Notes under the pieces: model-generated | The model's input: only the letters and a program-made list of their open reading frames with translations | The model's database searches: none | What the model was told of the DNA's origin: nothing | Program-made: the position numbers and the translations under genes | Origin: Selaginella moellendorffii | Taxonomy: Eukaryota > Streptophyta > Lycopodiopsida > Selaginellales > Selaginellaceae | Assembly (NCBI RefSeq): GCF_000143415.4 | Contig: NW_003314269.1 | Coordinates: 2,444,118-2,508,117, forward strand | Direction: 5' to 3' | DNA length: 64,000 nt | Shown here: in pieces, positions 47,136 through 56,841 of the stretch | Numbering within the stretch: the first letter of the stretch is position 1 | Layout: every line of letters begins with the position of its first letter

Positions 47136-48857
47136 ATGGCGATGGCGATGGAGAATCAGCAGCAGAAACAGGGCTTCTCGTGGATCAGGGGCAAGGCAAT
47201 CGGCGCTGGATCCTTTGGCACCGTGAGCCTGGCAGTGAACAGGGCGGATGGCTCGCTCTTCGCGGTGAAATCCGCGGAGATGGGCAACAGCGGCGAGATC
47301 GCGGCTCTGGAGAACGAGCGCCAGATCCTGGAGAGCCTGGATTGCCCACAGGTCATCCGGTGCCTTGGCGGCGACGACACCGCCGCGGAGCCCAGCAAGC
47401 CCGCGATGAAGAACGTCTTCCTCGAGTACATGCCCGGGGGGAGCCTGGTGGATCTCATGGCCAAGCTGGGCGGGAAGCTGGACGAGTCCCTGGTGAGGAT
47501 CTACACGCGGGGAATCCTTCAAGGCCTGGAATTCCTCCACAGGAGCGGGATCGTGCACTGCGACATCAAGGGGAAGAACATCCTCGTCGGCTGCGAGAGT
47601 GTCAAGCTCGCGGATTTTGGGGCGGCCAAGAGGGTCGGGGCCAAATCCATGGCCGGGGGAGTGAAGGGGACGCCGCTGTGGATGGCGCCCGAGGCGGTGA
47701 GGCAGGAAGAACAGGGCGCGGCGTCGGATATCTGGTCGCTGGGCTGCACGGTGATCGAGATGCTCACGGGCAAGGCGCCATGGGGCGAGGCGGTGAGTGG
47801 ATCCAACCCCATGGTCGCCATGTACAAGATTGCTTGCTCCAACGAGATCCCGGAGCTGCCCAGCTTCGTCTCCAGCGCTGGGCGAGATTTCCTGGCCAAG
47901 TGCCTGTGCCGGGATCCCTGCTCCAGGGCCTCGGCCGAGGAGCTCTTGCGGCATCCCTTTGTGAGCGGCGAGATGGCGGCGGAGGAGAAGGAGGAGGAGG
48001 AGAAGATTGAGGCAGCGTCGGTGACGCCCATATCGCCGAGGAGCCCCTTGGATTTCTCCCGCTTCTTCTCGATCAAGAGCAGCGCCACCGGCGACCTGCC
48101 CCGGCTGGAGGAAGACATCAAGTGGATTGTGGTGCGATCGCCGCAGGGGCAGCCACCCGCCGCGAATGCGTTCGAGCACCTTTCGGATTTCGCCGAGGAG
48201 CTCGAGGAGGAGGAGGAAGAGCAAGCCTCAGCTTCGCCAGCTATCTCCAAGGCCGTCTCCAAGGCCGAGGACGAGGAGAATTCGATCGAGCAGCCGCAGG
48301 ATTGCGGCATTGCCAGCGGATTGCGAGTCGCCCAAGAGCCGGAATCATCGGATTGCAGCCCCAGTTCCTCCGGATCATCGTCGGCAACTCCCCTGTTTTT
48401 GGGGGATTTGCCGATTTCGAGGGGTGGAATCGCGAGGGCTTTTGTGGGGATTGGGAGAACCGGAAGATCAATTCGGCTGCCGCCACGGGCAACCGTTCCA
48501 AGAAGCCGAGGCCGGATCAAGCTGGCTAGCAGAATTGCCGCGGGGGGAATATCCGCGAGATATTCCCCCCGCGCTGTTGTAACTCCAAGTCTGAAAGATA
48601 CTGGCACCAATTTGACACTCGAAAACCGTGTAGCTCTCGTTTTTGTGCTGCTTGTGGTATGTGTGCGTGCGTGCGTGCTGTTGTGCCTCTGCTCGTTGGA
48701 TTCATTGTCCCACTCATTCTCGTTTGATTTTGTTTGGCAGTGGCGATGGTGGCGATTCCGCTCGCACGCCCTGATCGATCCCTCTTGCAGTTGCAATGTC
48801 GAGCGCAAGATTGGTATTCCATGGATCCCGCCGCTTCGGTTCCGGGATTGCGATTGA
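47136..48857 (+). CDS. MAPKKK (MEKK-type, similar to plant MAPKKK13-20 clade), paralogue 1
   Basis: A serine/threonine kinase at the top of a MAP kinase cascade. The start at 47136 gives MAMAMENQQQKQGFSWIRGK. The glycine loop is GAGSFGTV (residues 23-30) and the ATP-binding lysine is in FAVKSAE. The catalytic loop is VHCDIKGKNIL, with HCD in place of HRD as I recall for this plant clade. LADFGAAK and GTPLWMAPE follow, then SDIWSLGCTVIEML. The domain ends with AEELLRHPFVSGEM at about residue 285. The tail has acidic runs, a serine/proline patch (ISPRSPLDFSRFF) and the motif KWIVVRSPQG shared with the second gene. No intron interrupts the kinase domain. The last 80 codons are hydrophobic and tryptophan-rich (VALVFVLLVVCVRACVLL), unlike a kinase tail; a GT-AG pair near 48658-48741 might remove part, or the annotated end may be UTR-like. 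Confidence 0.9.
   Translation: MAMAMENQQQKQGFSWIRGKAIGAGSFGTVSLAVNRADGSLFAVKSAEMGNSGEIAALENERQILESLDCPQVIRCLGGDDTAAEPSKPAMKNVFLEYMPGGSLVDLMAKLGGKLDESLVRIYTRGILQGLEFLHRSGIVHCDIKGKNILVGCESVKLADFGAAKRVGAKSMAGGVKGTPLWMAPEAVRQEEQGAASDIWSLGCTVIEMLTGKAPWGEAVSGSNPMVAMYKIACSNEIPELPSFVSSAGRDFLAKCLCRDPCSRASAEELLRHPFVSGEMAAEEKEEEEKIEAASVTPISPRSPLDFSRFFSIKSSATGDLPRLEEDIKWIVVRSPQGQPPAANAFEHLSDFAEELEEEEEEQASASPAISKAVSKAEDEENSIEQPQDCGIASGLRVAQEPESSDCSPSSSGSSSATPLFLGDLPISRGGIARAFVGIGRTGRSIRLPPRATVPRSRGRIKLASRIAAGGISARYSPRAVVTPSLKDTGTNLTLENRVALVFVLLVVCVRACVLLCLCSLDSLSHSFSFDFVWQWRWWRFRSHALIDPSCSCNVERKIGIPWIPPLRFRDCD
48539..48573 (+). repeat. Perfect 15-bp hairpin inside the MAPKKK 1 reading frame
   Basis: The left arm 48539-48553 pairs perfectly with the right arm 48559-48573 around the 5-base loop CGCGA. 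The arms contain six consecutive G and six consecutive C (GCGGGGGGAATATC in the left arm). Confidence 0.95.
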
Positions 48858-50792
48858 TGGATGGATTGGCTCCGATTTTTAGATCCAATCTTCGCTAGGG
48901 CTCTCTTTGTTGGATACACAGGACGAATCTCCGACGTCACTCGCGCGCGCGGGGGCACCCAAATTGGCGCCAGGGATATGCGCATACACTCGCGGGGTTA
49001 GGTGTGGCAAGTTTGAAGTTTCAAACTCTCGAAAGCCAAAGCCAACCCGATTTTAATTAACCAATCTCCACCACCACCACCACCACCACCTAACGTTCGT
49101 TTGCTCGTTTTTTTCTTTTTCTTTTTTTCTGGCGAGGGTGACCTAACTTGGTCACCCAATTTCATGTTTCTTGCCCCATCCATCAACTTGTGACAAGAGC
49201 AAGCAATGGACAAGCCATCCTCCACCACACGCGCGCACAAGAGACCTTTAAGCTAACACCAAAGAAAGGAAAGGATAAATTCTTTGAAAAAGGGGCTTAA
49301 ATTTCAAAAGCCAGGAAACATTGGCCCCTAACCTAACTGAAAGCTGCCGCAAGCCCCCGAGCTAAAGTCCATACAACTCAGGAAGCGAGTCCCACTGGCC
49401 GGCAGATTTTCTATTCCATATATCGATGATGCAACGCCATTTGTCTAAGCTTAAATGCGATGCGCCGCAACTAACCGGCCAAGGCCTCGTATTTTAATCG
49501 CACCCCAAAACACTATATGTGCTTCCGCCGAGATCGCGTCCGTCCAGGCCTCCCTTCCGCTTGTTTTTGGGATTTCTGGGCTCGCAATTGCCGGGGCGGG
49601 GGGCGATTATGTGTGGACAACACAAAGAGCTGGAATGTCTGTGCTGTGATCCATGGGCTTGCGTTATCTCTTTCGTTGTTAAATCGCTGTTGTTTGCTGG
49701 TTCGGCTCACTCTGGCGGGAAGAAACAGGACAAGCAAGGCGATTGCTTGTGTAAACAACGGCGGCACAGACAAAAACGTATATAGCAATAGAAAGCCAGC
49801 CTAGCGCGAGATCAAAGTCTTGTTATACACACAAAAATACCACCACCGTCGTGCCTCGACCGACACGCCACCGGCACAAAGCACTCTCTTTGGATGCCCC
49901 TTCAAGCCAAGTTTTTCTCCCACAATGTTTTTTTATACACTTTTATTCGGGAAAAAACTAGAAAACTCTGGGAAAAGGAAATATCTTGTTCATGCTTGGC
50001 ATGCACTCTACCGTGATTGAGAAACCTAAAAATATACAGAACCACCGCTGCCGCTGTCTCTCTCTCTTATAATCAAACGCCCAATTCTGCTCTCCTACAT
50101 GCACTGCACTTTGCTTGGCATTGTGACAATTCCGGTCGTTATTTCCCGTGATTGGCTACGCGCCAGGGCCAATTGGATTGGGCCCTCGGCCACTGTGATT
50201 GGCAGTTGCTCGGCATTGGCGCGCGGGGCGGGGAAGAGTTTAGGGCGTGTGATTGGCTAATCGTCCCCTTGTTAAATATGGCACACGATTGTTGCCAACA
50301 CTATTGGTAGCTCGCGATTTTGGTAAATCCATATCTGATTCTCTCTGTTTATATTCGTGAAAAGCGAGCGTCGGACCTTTTCGTCTTATCCCCAACAAGC
50401 TTGCCATTCTTAGCTTGCGATGGCACTCCTCTGAAAATTTCAATCAAGCTGCGCTGGGGTTACCCTGTCATTTAACGTGAAGCAAAGTCCCAGCAAAGTT
50501 GACCCGTAGCAAGCAAGCACACGAGCGCCAAAGGGTTTCTTACAATCTGTAATTTTTTTGTTTTTTTCTCGTCCTTTTTTCTCTTTAAATTTTATTTATT
50601 TACTTTTGCTTTTAATTCCTTGCTTTGAGGCGTCGTTTGTTTTGTTGTAGATATAGATAGCAGAAGAAATCTTCGATCAATTTACCTCGACGAGGAGCGC
50701 ACCACCTTCGTCCATCCCGTCCACCGGTGGAATTGAGGCTGGGCTGGCGCGAGAGTGGCGACACAGAAAACACAGCTCACGCTCTCGCACGT

Positions 50793-50884
50793 AGTTCCCT
50801 TCATGGCCATGTAGCAAGCATCTTAAATCGAATCTTTCCAGTTCCCTTCATGGCCATGTAGCAAGCATCTAAATCGAATCTTTC
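50793..50884. repeat. 47-bp tandem duplication
   Basis: The unit begins AGTTCCCTTCATGGCCATGT at 50793 and is repeated from 50840. The copies are nearly identical; one lacks a T (CATCTTAAATCG against CATCTAAATCG). Confidence 0.95.
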
Positions 50885-51105
50885 AACACCCCCACACCAG
50901 ACGTCGTGTAATAGTGTAATCGTTTCTATTGGCTGCCGTCCTTTGCTGCGCCCTAAAACAGAGCCTCCCCCTGTTAAAAGCCGGTGAGGCGCGGCCACCG
51001 GTAGGTACAGTGGTTGATCTTTGTGCCGAGTGGCCAATCAAGAGAGCCGCCGCCAATTGCCGTCCAATGGGAGCCGCGTTGGCCCTTTGAAACGAACCCG
51101 GGCCC

Positions 51106-51115
51106 GCCACGTGGC
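51106..51115. promoter_or_regulatory. Palindromic G-box GCCACGTGGC upstream of MAPKKK gene 2
   Basis: A perfect 10-bp G-box, 238 bp upstream of the start codon. GCCACGTGGC is a strong bZIP-type binding site and ABRE form known in plants. Response of this gene is inferred, not shown. Confidence 0.5.
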
Positions 51116-51352
51116 ACGCATTACCTGAGCGTGGCGGCGAATCTATCCTGATGCTTTTTTCCCGCCAGAGAAGGAGTGCCTTCGGTCGGATTCCCCAAAA
51201 TATTCGGGGTGGATCAAGGGGGGTAAAAGGGCAAGTAAACCCGCTTGGTTTTTTAACTCATTTTTCTCGGCGTATATTTCTTTCAAGCCCTCGAATGAGA
51301 AAGAACTGAGCGAGAGAAGAGTGAAGAGCGTTGGCGCTCGTTCTTGACGGCT

Positions 51353-53155
51353 ATGGCCGATCGGGTCGTGAGGTCGTGGGTGTGCGGCGGTCTCATCGGC
51401 GCGGGGGCCTTCGGTAGCGTAAATTTGGCGGTGGACAACGAAACAGGGGATCTGTTCGCGGTGAAATCGACCGAGTGTAGCGGCGGGCGGTCCAGCGATG
51501 GCGCGCTGCTGGCGCTGGAGAACGAGTTGTCGATCCTCCAGAGCCTCCAATCCTCTCCCCGGATCGTCAAGTGCCTGGGATCGGCGTGGTCGAGTTCGGC
51601 GGAATCGGGGCAGCCGGTGCGCAGCGTCTTCCTCGAGTACATGCCCGGCGGCAGCATCGCCGATCTCATGGCCAAGCTGGGCGGCAAGCTCCACGAATCT
51701 CTGGCGAGGATCTACACCCGGGGGATCCTCGAGGGCCTCGAGTTCCTCCACCGGCGCGGGATCGTGCACTGCGACATCAAGGGGAAGAACGTCCTCGTCG
51801 GCGCCACCGGCGTCAAGCTCGCGGACTTCGGCGCCGCCAAGCGCCTGAGCGGCGCCGCCCACTACCAGCACCACCAGCAATCGCCCATGATCAAGGGGAC
51901 GCCGCTGTGGATGGCGCCCGAGGTGGTCCGGCAGGAAGAACAGGGCACGGCCTCGGACATCTGGTCGCTGGGATGCACGGTTCTGGAGATGATCACCGGC
52001 CGCGCGCCCTGGGGCGATGTCAAGCACACATTCTCGGCGCTCTACCGGATCGGGTGTAGCGAGGAGCTGCCCGAGCTGCCGTGGTGGCTGTCCGAGCAGG
52101 GCAAGGATTTCGTGATGAATTGCCTGAGGAGGGATCCCCGGGAGCGGTGGACGAGCGCCCAGCTCCTCCAGCACCCATTTGTGATGGAGGCCATGGAATC
52201 GCCATCGCCGTCGCTGATCGCGGCGCCGCGGCGAGCTAGCGCAGGGGATTTGGACAGCGTCCAGATTACCAAGCTCCTGGCGGATATGCCGGTGGTGGCG
52301 GAGGAGGAGGAGGAGAAAGGAGTCGCGGAGGCGGCGGAGAGGCGGCGATTGGTTCGTCCCAGATTGGAAGTTTGCGGCAACTGGGATGATCAGGGTCACG
52401 GGAGCGATCCGGGGATGAGCCCGAGCTCCGCGGGGGGCAAGTGGATCGTTGTGCGATCGCCGCAAGGGGGAAACAACTGGAATCTCCCGGACCCATTCAA
52501 TCTCCTCTCGGATTTCGAGTCCGGGGAGGATGGCGAGGTTGTCGATGCCAGCAGCGATGATGATGAGCGCAAAGCGGTGGAAGTGGAGCTCGAGGTGGAA
52601 GATCAAGAGGAAGAGGAAGAAGAAGAAGAAGAAAAGGGTGTGAGGAGTTTGGAATCATCGCCGGTGGATCATGCCGAGGAAGAGGCCTCTTCTTCCTCGA
52701 CTTCTTCGTCTTCTTGCGGTTTGGTTTTCTGTTACGAGTTTTGGGCGTGGACGAATCCACAACCGAAATTCTACCGCGCGAGTTTGCTCCAACAAGAAGG
52801 CCACCGGATTGGATTCCCCCCCGGCTCCTCCTCCTCCTCCAGATCCGATCGCCGCCCTTGGCAATGCGGGAAAGATCCGCCGCCCCGGCGAAGGAAGAAG
52901 AATCGATCCAGGAAGAAGAAGAAGAAGCGGAGGAGGCGACGAGGGAGGTGGATCATTGCTGCCGCTGACGGCGATGATGAGCTAGGATTGCCGGATTCAT
53001 GCGTGGAGTGCAAGAGCCGGAAGCGTCTCGCATTGTTCTTGCTTCTGTTTGATTCCTCGTCAAGAAGATGGAGGAAGAAAAAGAAAAGTAAAAGAAAATC
53101 CTTGTCTTCCAACCGTAAAAACAGTAGTACTCTTTGGCCCTCCCCTGTTTTTTAG
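51353..53155 (+). CDS. MAPKKK (MEKK-type, similar to plant MAPKKK13-20 clade), paralogue 2
   Basis: This intronless kinase starts at the first in-frame ATG, 51353 (MADRVVRSWVCGGLIGAGAF). The glycine loop is GAGAFGSV and the lysine is in FAVKSTE. It shares long blocks with the first kinase: FLEYMPGGS, DLMAKLGGKL, ARIYTRGILEGLEFLHRRGI, VHCDIKGKNVLV, LADFGAAKR, GTPLWMAPE, VRQEEQG and SDIWSLGCTV. The domain ends at LLQHPFVMEAMESP (about residue 285). The tail carries KWIVVRSPQG, then PFNLLSDFESGEDGE, a long acidic run and finally very basic runs (RKKKKKRRRRRGR) that may act as a nuclear signal. The last 100 codons are low complexity and may be partly mispredicted. It lies 2.5 kb downstream of its paralogue in the same orientation, so local duplication is likely. 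Confidence 0.9.
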   Translation: MADRVVRSWVCGGLIGAGAFGSVNLAVDNETGDLFAVKSTECSGGRSSDGALLALENELSILQSLQSSPRIVKCLGSAWSSSAESGQPVRSVFLEYMPGGSIADLMAKLGGKLHESLARIYTRGILEGLEFLHRRGIVHCDIKGKNVLVGATGVKLADFGAAKRLSGAAHYQHHQQSPMIKGTPLWMAPEVVRQEEQGTASDIWSLGCTVLEMITGRAPWGDVKHTFSALYRIGCSEELPELPWWLSEQGKDFVMNCLRRDPRERWTSAQLLQHPFVMEAMESPSPSLIAAPRRASAGDLDSVQITKLLADMPVVAEEEEEKGVAEAAERRRLVRPRLEVCGNWDDQGHGSDPGMSPSSAGGKWIVVRSPQGGNNWNLPDPFNLLSDFESGEDGEVVDASSDDDERKAVEVELEVEDQEEEEEEEEEKGVRSLESSPVDHAEEEASSSSTSSSSCGLVFCYEFWAWTNPQPKFYRASLLQQEGHRIGFPPGSSSSSRSDRRPWQCGKDPPPRRRKKNRSRKKKKKRRRRRGRWIIAAADGDDELGLPDSCVECKSRKRLALFLLLFDSSSRRWRKKKKSKRKSLSSNRKNSSTLWPSPVF

Positions 53156-54219
53156 GGTTCTTGGCGCGTGTTTGGTTTCGCGCGCTTTGGCGCGTGCGAA
53201 GGAAGGGATAAAACCGCAATCGCAAAATTTTCCTCTGCTCGGATTCTGCGCGCGGGCGGAGCTGTTTCGTTCTCAGATCTCTCAACCTGAAGCGCGCAAG
53301 CGGCCAGCCCGCGCTTTTCCGCCTTTAATCTTTTTCCTCTGCGACGAGAGCGAGAAACTTTCGCTCTCCCGGGGCCTCGCAACTTGCACTTGCACTTTGC
53401 GCACATCTCATTCGCGCACCTCTCGCTCGCCGCCGTGTCACGAGTGTCGCTATAAGGCTCTGCGCGCTGCTGGTACCATAAAAACTCGTAACGCTAGCCA
53501 GGGAAACCAACGCACCGCTTTTGGGCGATGGCAAAAAAGCGATACGAAGCGAGCGAGCGAGCGAGCGAGCGCTGCAAGCGAGCTCTAGTTGGCTTTGCTG
53601 GCCTTTCGGTTTTCGCTTTTGTTTGCTTGGCCCTTGGCGAGCGTGGCTGGCAATTGGCTCGCTCCTTTTCCCCTTGCTTGCCTCATGAGGAAACTGCGAT
53701 CCAGCCATCATCATATCACGCCCCGCCACCGCCACCGCCGCCCCCCGGATTACGCGACTAAGCTAACGCGACTGCGCTTGCGCTTGCTTAGCGACGGTGC
53801 TTTGGATTTGGATCATCCAGCGAAGCCTCCAGTCTTGTTTTCTTCTCATCCATATCGTGCTCTGTCGCATACACTGCTCTGTTTTGCTGCTGCTTCTGTA
53901 ACCTACACACGCACCAAACACAGCGAACCTGTTAGCTCTGTCTGTCTGTCCCTCTCCCTTTGTCCATTTTTTTATTCCTCTTCTTCCAATTTCTTCCTCA
54001 AGTGGAGTGGAGTTTAGCTACAAAGATGGAGGACAGGATCAAATCTATATATCAAAATCAGAGCAAGGAATAGCTCTCTCTCTCTCTCTCTCAAGTGGAG
54101 TAGAGTTTAGCTACAAAGATGGAGGACAGGATCAAATCTATATATCAAAATCGGAGCAAGGAATAGTTCTCTCTCTCTCTCTCTCTCTGTGACGGAAGTC
54201 CTCCCTTCCTCTCCGGAGT
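53156..54219. other. Intergenic region between MAPKKK gene 2 and RPC9
   Basis: No gene is supported. Short tetranucleotide runs (CGAG at about 53549-53570) and the 93-bp tandem duplication at 54000-54187 are the visible structures. Confidence 0.5.
54000..54187. repeat. 93-bp tandem duplication with CT tail
   Basis: The unit begins AAGTGGAGTGGAGTTTAGCT at 54000 and repeats from 54093. I count three single-base differences outside the CT run. Each unit ends in a (CT)n run. Confidence 0.95.
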
Positions 54220-55253
54220 TTATAGCGTTGGCTGCGTCGTCCAGTCCATTAATTGGGCGTCGTGATCATCCGGATCGATGTCAAGCGCTGCTGCTGCTGC
54301 CCCTTGTGCCTCAGGAGCAGCCGAAGATGGAGCGGGCGCGGGTAGTACTTGGTTCACGCGGCTGACGAGCTCCTCCACTTCCTCGTCTGTGAACCTGTTT
54401 TGGATATCCTCGACAATCTGTTTGACAGAGCTGGTCGTCACTGCTCATGCTTGGAGACTCTAAACAAAGATATGTGAAAATTCCTGTCGATCCATGTCTA
54501 GTGGCTGTCTCGTGCATGAACCTTGCATTTCCTGGATGCAAATTGCTACTGATCTTCCAGAGAGGGAGAGAGAAAGAGAGAGACGAGACGAGACGTCTAC
54601 CAAAGAGATACCAGAGATGAGACGATACGGCTACTAGGGAGAGAGAAGCAAAGACGTCTTACCAGAAGAACTTCCACCGAGAGAGAGATCTACCAGAGAG
54701 AGAAGGAGAGCGAAAGATGAGACGATACGTCTACCACAGAGAGAGAAAGATCAACCAGACAAAGAGTCAGAGAGATGAGTCTACCCAGAGAGAGAGAGAG
54801 AGATCTTTCTCGTCTGTCTCTAAGGAGCGAAGAGACGTCTTACCAGATGAACTTCCACAGCGGAAGCTGGGCGTAAGTTCGCGACTTGCAAGCGTTCCGG
54901 CCTGAGTAGCCGGGCTGCCAGGGGCTCCTTGGATAGCTTCGCCAAGCTCTCTCGGGACTGTGTGGCAGCGGGCGTGTGGATGAGATAGTCGTACACCTAG
55001 AAGCTCGCAAAAGCCATCGATCGGTCAGTGCTCTCTAATTCTCGTACTCACACAAGTTCTGTGGCTTTCTTTACCTTGAGCTCGGACTGCGTTACGGTAC
55101 TCACAGCTCCCGCAAAACCCTGGTCGGCTCCTCGCTTGCGCAGCAAATCCAGCACCTCGAGGTTGCTGAGGATTCCAGTGTGCGCCTCGATGCTGCCCAA
55201 CAGCGATTCAAGCCGGTCAAACCCACCACACGATTCGCAGCTTACATTTTCAT
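54220..55253 (-). CDS. RPC9: RNA polymerase III subunit RPC9 (CRCP/Rpb4-type)
   Basis: RPC9 forms the stalk of RNA polymerase III with RPC8 and helps initiation at tRNA and 5S genes. Four exons on the minus strand: 55253-55246 (only MK and two bases of the third codon), 55192-55075, 54996-54844 and 54417-54220. The protein starts MKIIEAHTGILSNLEVLDLL, then RKRGADQGFAGAV. Exon 3 encodes VYDYLIHTPAATQSRESLAK and LQVANLRPASAVEVHL. Exon 4 encodes IVEDIQNRFTDEEVEELVSR and VNQVLPAP. The segments align in order with animal CRCP (a proline/arginine-rich turn RPVTAVEIQL-like, then the VEE..LTEEQ helix). The acidic end IDPDDHDAQLMD is also usual. Intron 3 (426 bp) is long for this genome and made of purine-rich repeats. 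The start lies 52 bp from the divergent LpxK start. Confidence 0.9.
54418..54843 (-). repeat. Repeat-filled intron 3 of RPC9 with a duplicated donor segment
   Basis: The intron is mostly GAGA-rich with recurring words (GAGACGATACG, CTACCAGAGAGAG). The 25-bp stretch at 54653-54677 matches 54834-54858, which spans the real exon 3/intron 3 junction, with one difference. Confidence 0.8.
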
Positions 55254-55305
55254 CGCTAGGCCTTTTGCGCTCAAGAACCCTAAATCTTAAATTTTTTTAG
55301 GGTTT
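55254..55305. promoter_or_regulatory. 52-bp divergent promoter with two telo-box-like motifs
   Basis: Only 52 bp separate the RPC9 and LpxK start codons. The spacer contains AACCCTAAA (about 55275-55283) and its inverse TAGGGTTTA (about 55298-55306), both forms of the plant telo box. Leaders of both genes must therefore be very short or overlap the opposite gene. Confidence 0.65.
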
Positions 55306-56841
55306 ATGGTCATAGCAGCGCGGGAGAAGAAGCGATTGCGCGATGCGGTCGTGCGCATTGCCGCTGCCTCCGATGCGCGCAGCTTGCCGCTCCTGGAGCG
55401 CTGCATTTCTCCGCTACTGCGGGTGTCCAGCTCGGTGTACGCTGCAGTGGTGCGCGCCCGGCGAATGCTCTACGATGCAGGAATTTTTCGGGCAACGAGG
55501 TAATCGAATTGCTTTTGCTCCTAGTTTCGATAGAGAGCTTGCCCTTCCATCCAGACTGCCGGTGCCGGTTGTGAGCGTTGGAAATGTGACTTGGGGCGGA
55601 AATGGGAAGACACCCATGGCGGAATTTCTTGCATGGTGTTTCGTTTACGCTGGAATCAATCCAATTGTTCTCACAAGGGTAAGGGTACAGCCTTCTAGTT
55701 TCGTTTTTTCCAGCATTCATCTTGCTGGAACTGAGCAGGGGTATGGAGGCGGGGATGAAGCTCGAATGCTGGCGAAGCATTTTCAAGGCTCTCCCGTCAG
55801 GCTTGGAGTTGGAGCTGACAGGGTGAAATCCGCGCTTTCGATTCTGGAGCAGTGTGGCAAGCTGGACACGGCCAGAAGAAGATCGCTTGCCAAGTTGATC
55901 GACTTTGGAGGCAATCCACCGGCTTGGCCTAGAAACTCTGAGATTGGAGTTGCCATTCTTGATGATGGTATGCAGGTTTGTTTGCTTAAGTTCGCATAGA
56001 CGAGGTCTCACTTTCCTTCTCTTCTTTTCTCCTTCTCTTTGGCATTTGACAGCATCTCAGGATAGCAAGGGACGTTGAGATTGTCATGGTGAATGCCGTG
56101 ACACTGTTTGGAAACGAGAGGATGATCCCTTGGGGTCCTCTGCGTGAACCTCTTGATTCTCTACGACGAGCCCAAGTTATCGTCGTTCACCACGCAAACC
56201 TTGTAAGCTCCAAACCTCGGTTCTTTCAGTAACGAGTACTTTTCTTTCAGGTCTCGACAGAAAGACTCGGAGCCATTGTATCCATCCTGGAAGGCCATTT
56301 GGATGGATCAAAGCCAGTTTTTGCCTTCTCCGAGATGGCTCCGCAACAGTTTTTCTGCCCGTCACAAGATCGATCGCTTGCATTGTCTTCTGTCGAGGGT
56401 GCCGTGGTTGTTTGCATCTCCGGTGTGGGATGCCCGGACTCCATGTCTCTCTGCCTCGTTCAGGTATCACTAGTTTACCTCGAATCCTTGGCGATGACAG
56501 AACTTCGTTTATGGATAGCTTGGAGCTTCGGAAGTTCACAGACTGGATTATAATGATCACCATATATTTGAAGCGGAGGTTTGCTGATTTTTTCTTAGTA
56601 TTGTCTAACCATGTTCACTGATTTCGTGGCTAACTTCCAGGACATGGTGGCTATGGAGGATAAGATTTTAGAGCTGAAGAAAAGCACTCGCGAGGTCGTA
56701 GTTGCTGTAACATCTGAAAAGGATTACTTGCGACACCCCCAATTGTGGAAGCGTCACGAAGTTTTGGTGCTGTGCTCGGCTCTTAAGGTGATAAATTCGC
56801 GAGATTTCATGGATTTGCTCGCGAATACCATGGCCAAGTAG
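55306..56841 (+). CDS. LPXK: LpxK-like tetraacyldisaccharide 4'-kinase
   Basis: LpxK phosphorylates the lipid A precursor disaccharide; plants keep a lipid-A-like pathway, placed in mitochondria for Arabidopsis. Exon 1 (55306-55499) encodes the N-terminal helices ending YDAGIFRAT. Exon 2 (55555-55678) gives RLPVPVVSVGNVTWGGNGKT, the family signature and P-loop. Exon 3 from 55739 gives GYGGGDEARMLAKHF and VAILDDGMQ, continued by HLRIARDVEIVMVNA. The exon starting at 56519 encodes LGASEVHRLDYNDHHIFEAE with the conserved DHH. The last exon (56641-56841) encodes STREVVVAVTSEKDYLRHP and ends NTMAK. Introns are 52-60 bp where measured. An N-terminal hydrophobic stretch is short, so membrane attachment is probably peripheral. 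All bacterial LpxK hallmarks I know are present, so the enzyme is likely functional. Confidence 0.93.

Larger units (their letters stand above)
48858..51352. other. Intergenic region between the two MAPKKK genes
   Basis: About 2.5 kb without a recognised gene. It contains an ACC run at about 49068-49090, a 47-bp tandem duplication (50793-50884) and a palindromic G-box (51106-51115). The right end is the promoter and leader of the second kinase gene. Confidence 0.5.

Noticed and set aside
47079-48224. 381-codon frame antisense to MAPKKK 1
   Set aside because: It mirrors a GC-rich coding strand, has no family motif, and the opposite strand has an unmistakable kinase.
51143-52606. 487-codon frame antisense to MAPKKK 2
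   Set aside because: Same reason: antisense of a strong kinase gene in GC-rich codons, no recognisable domain.
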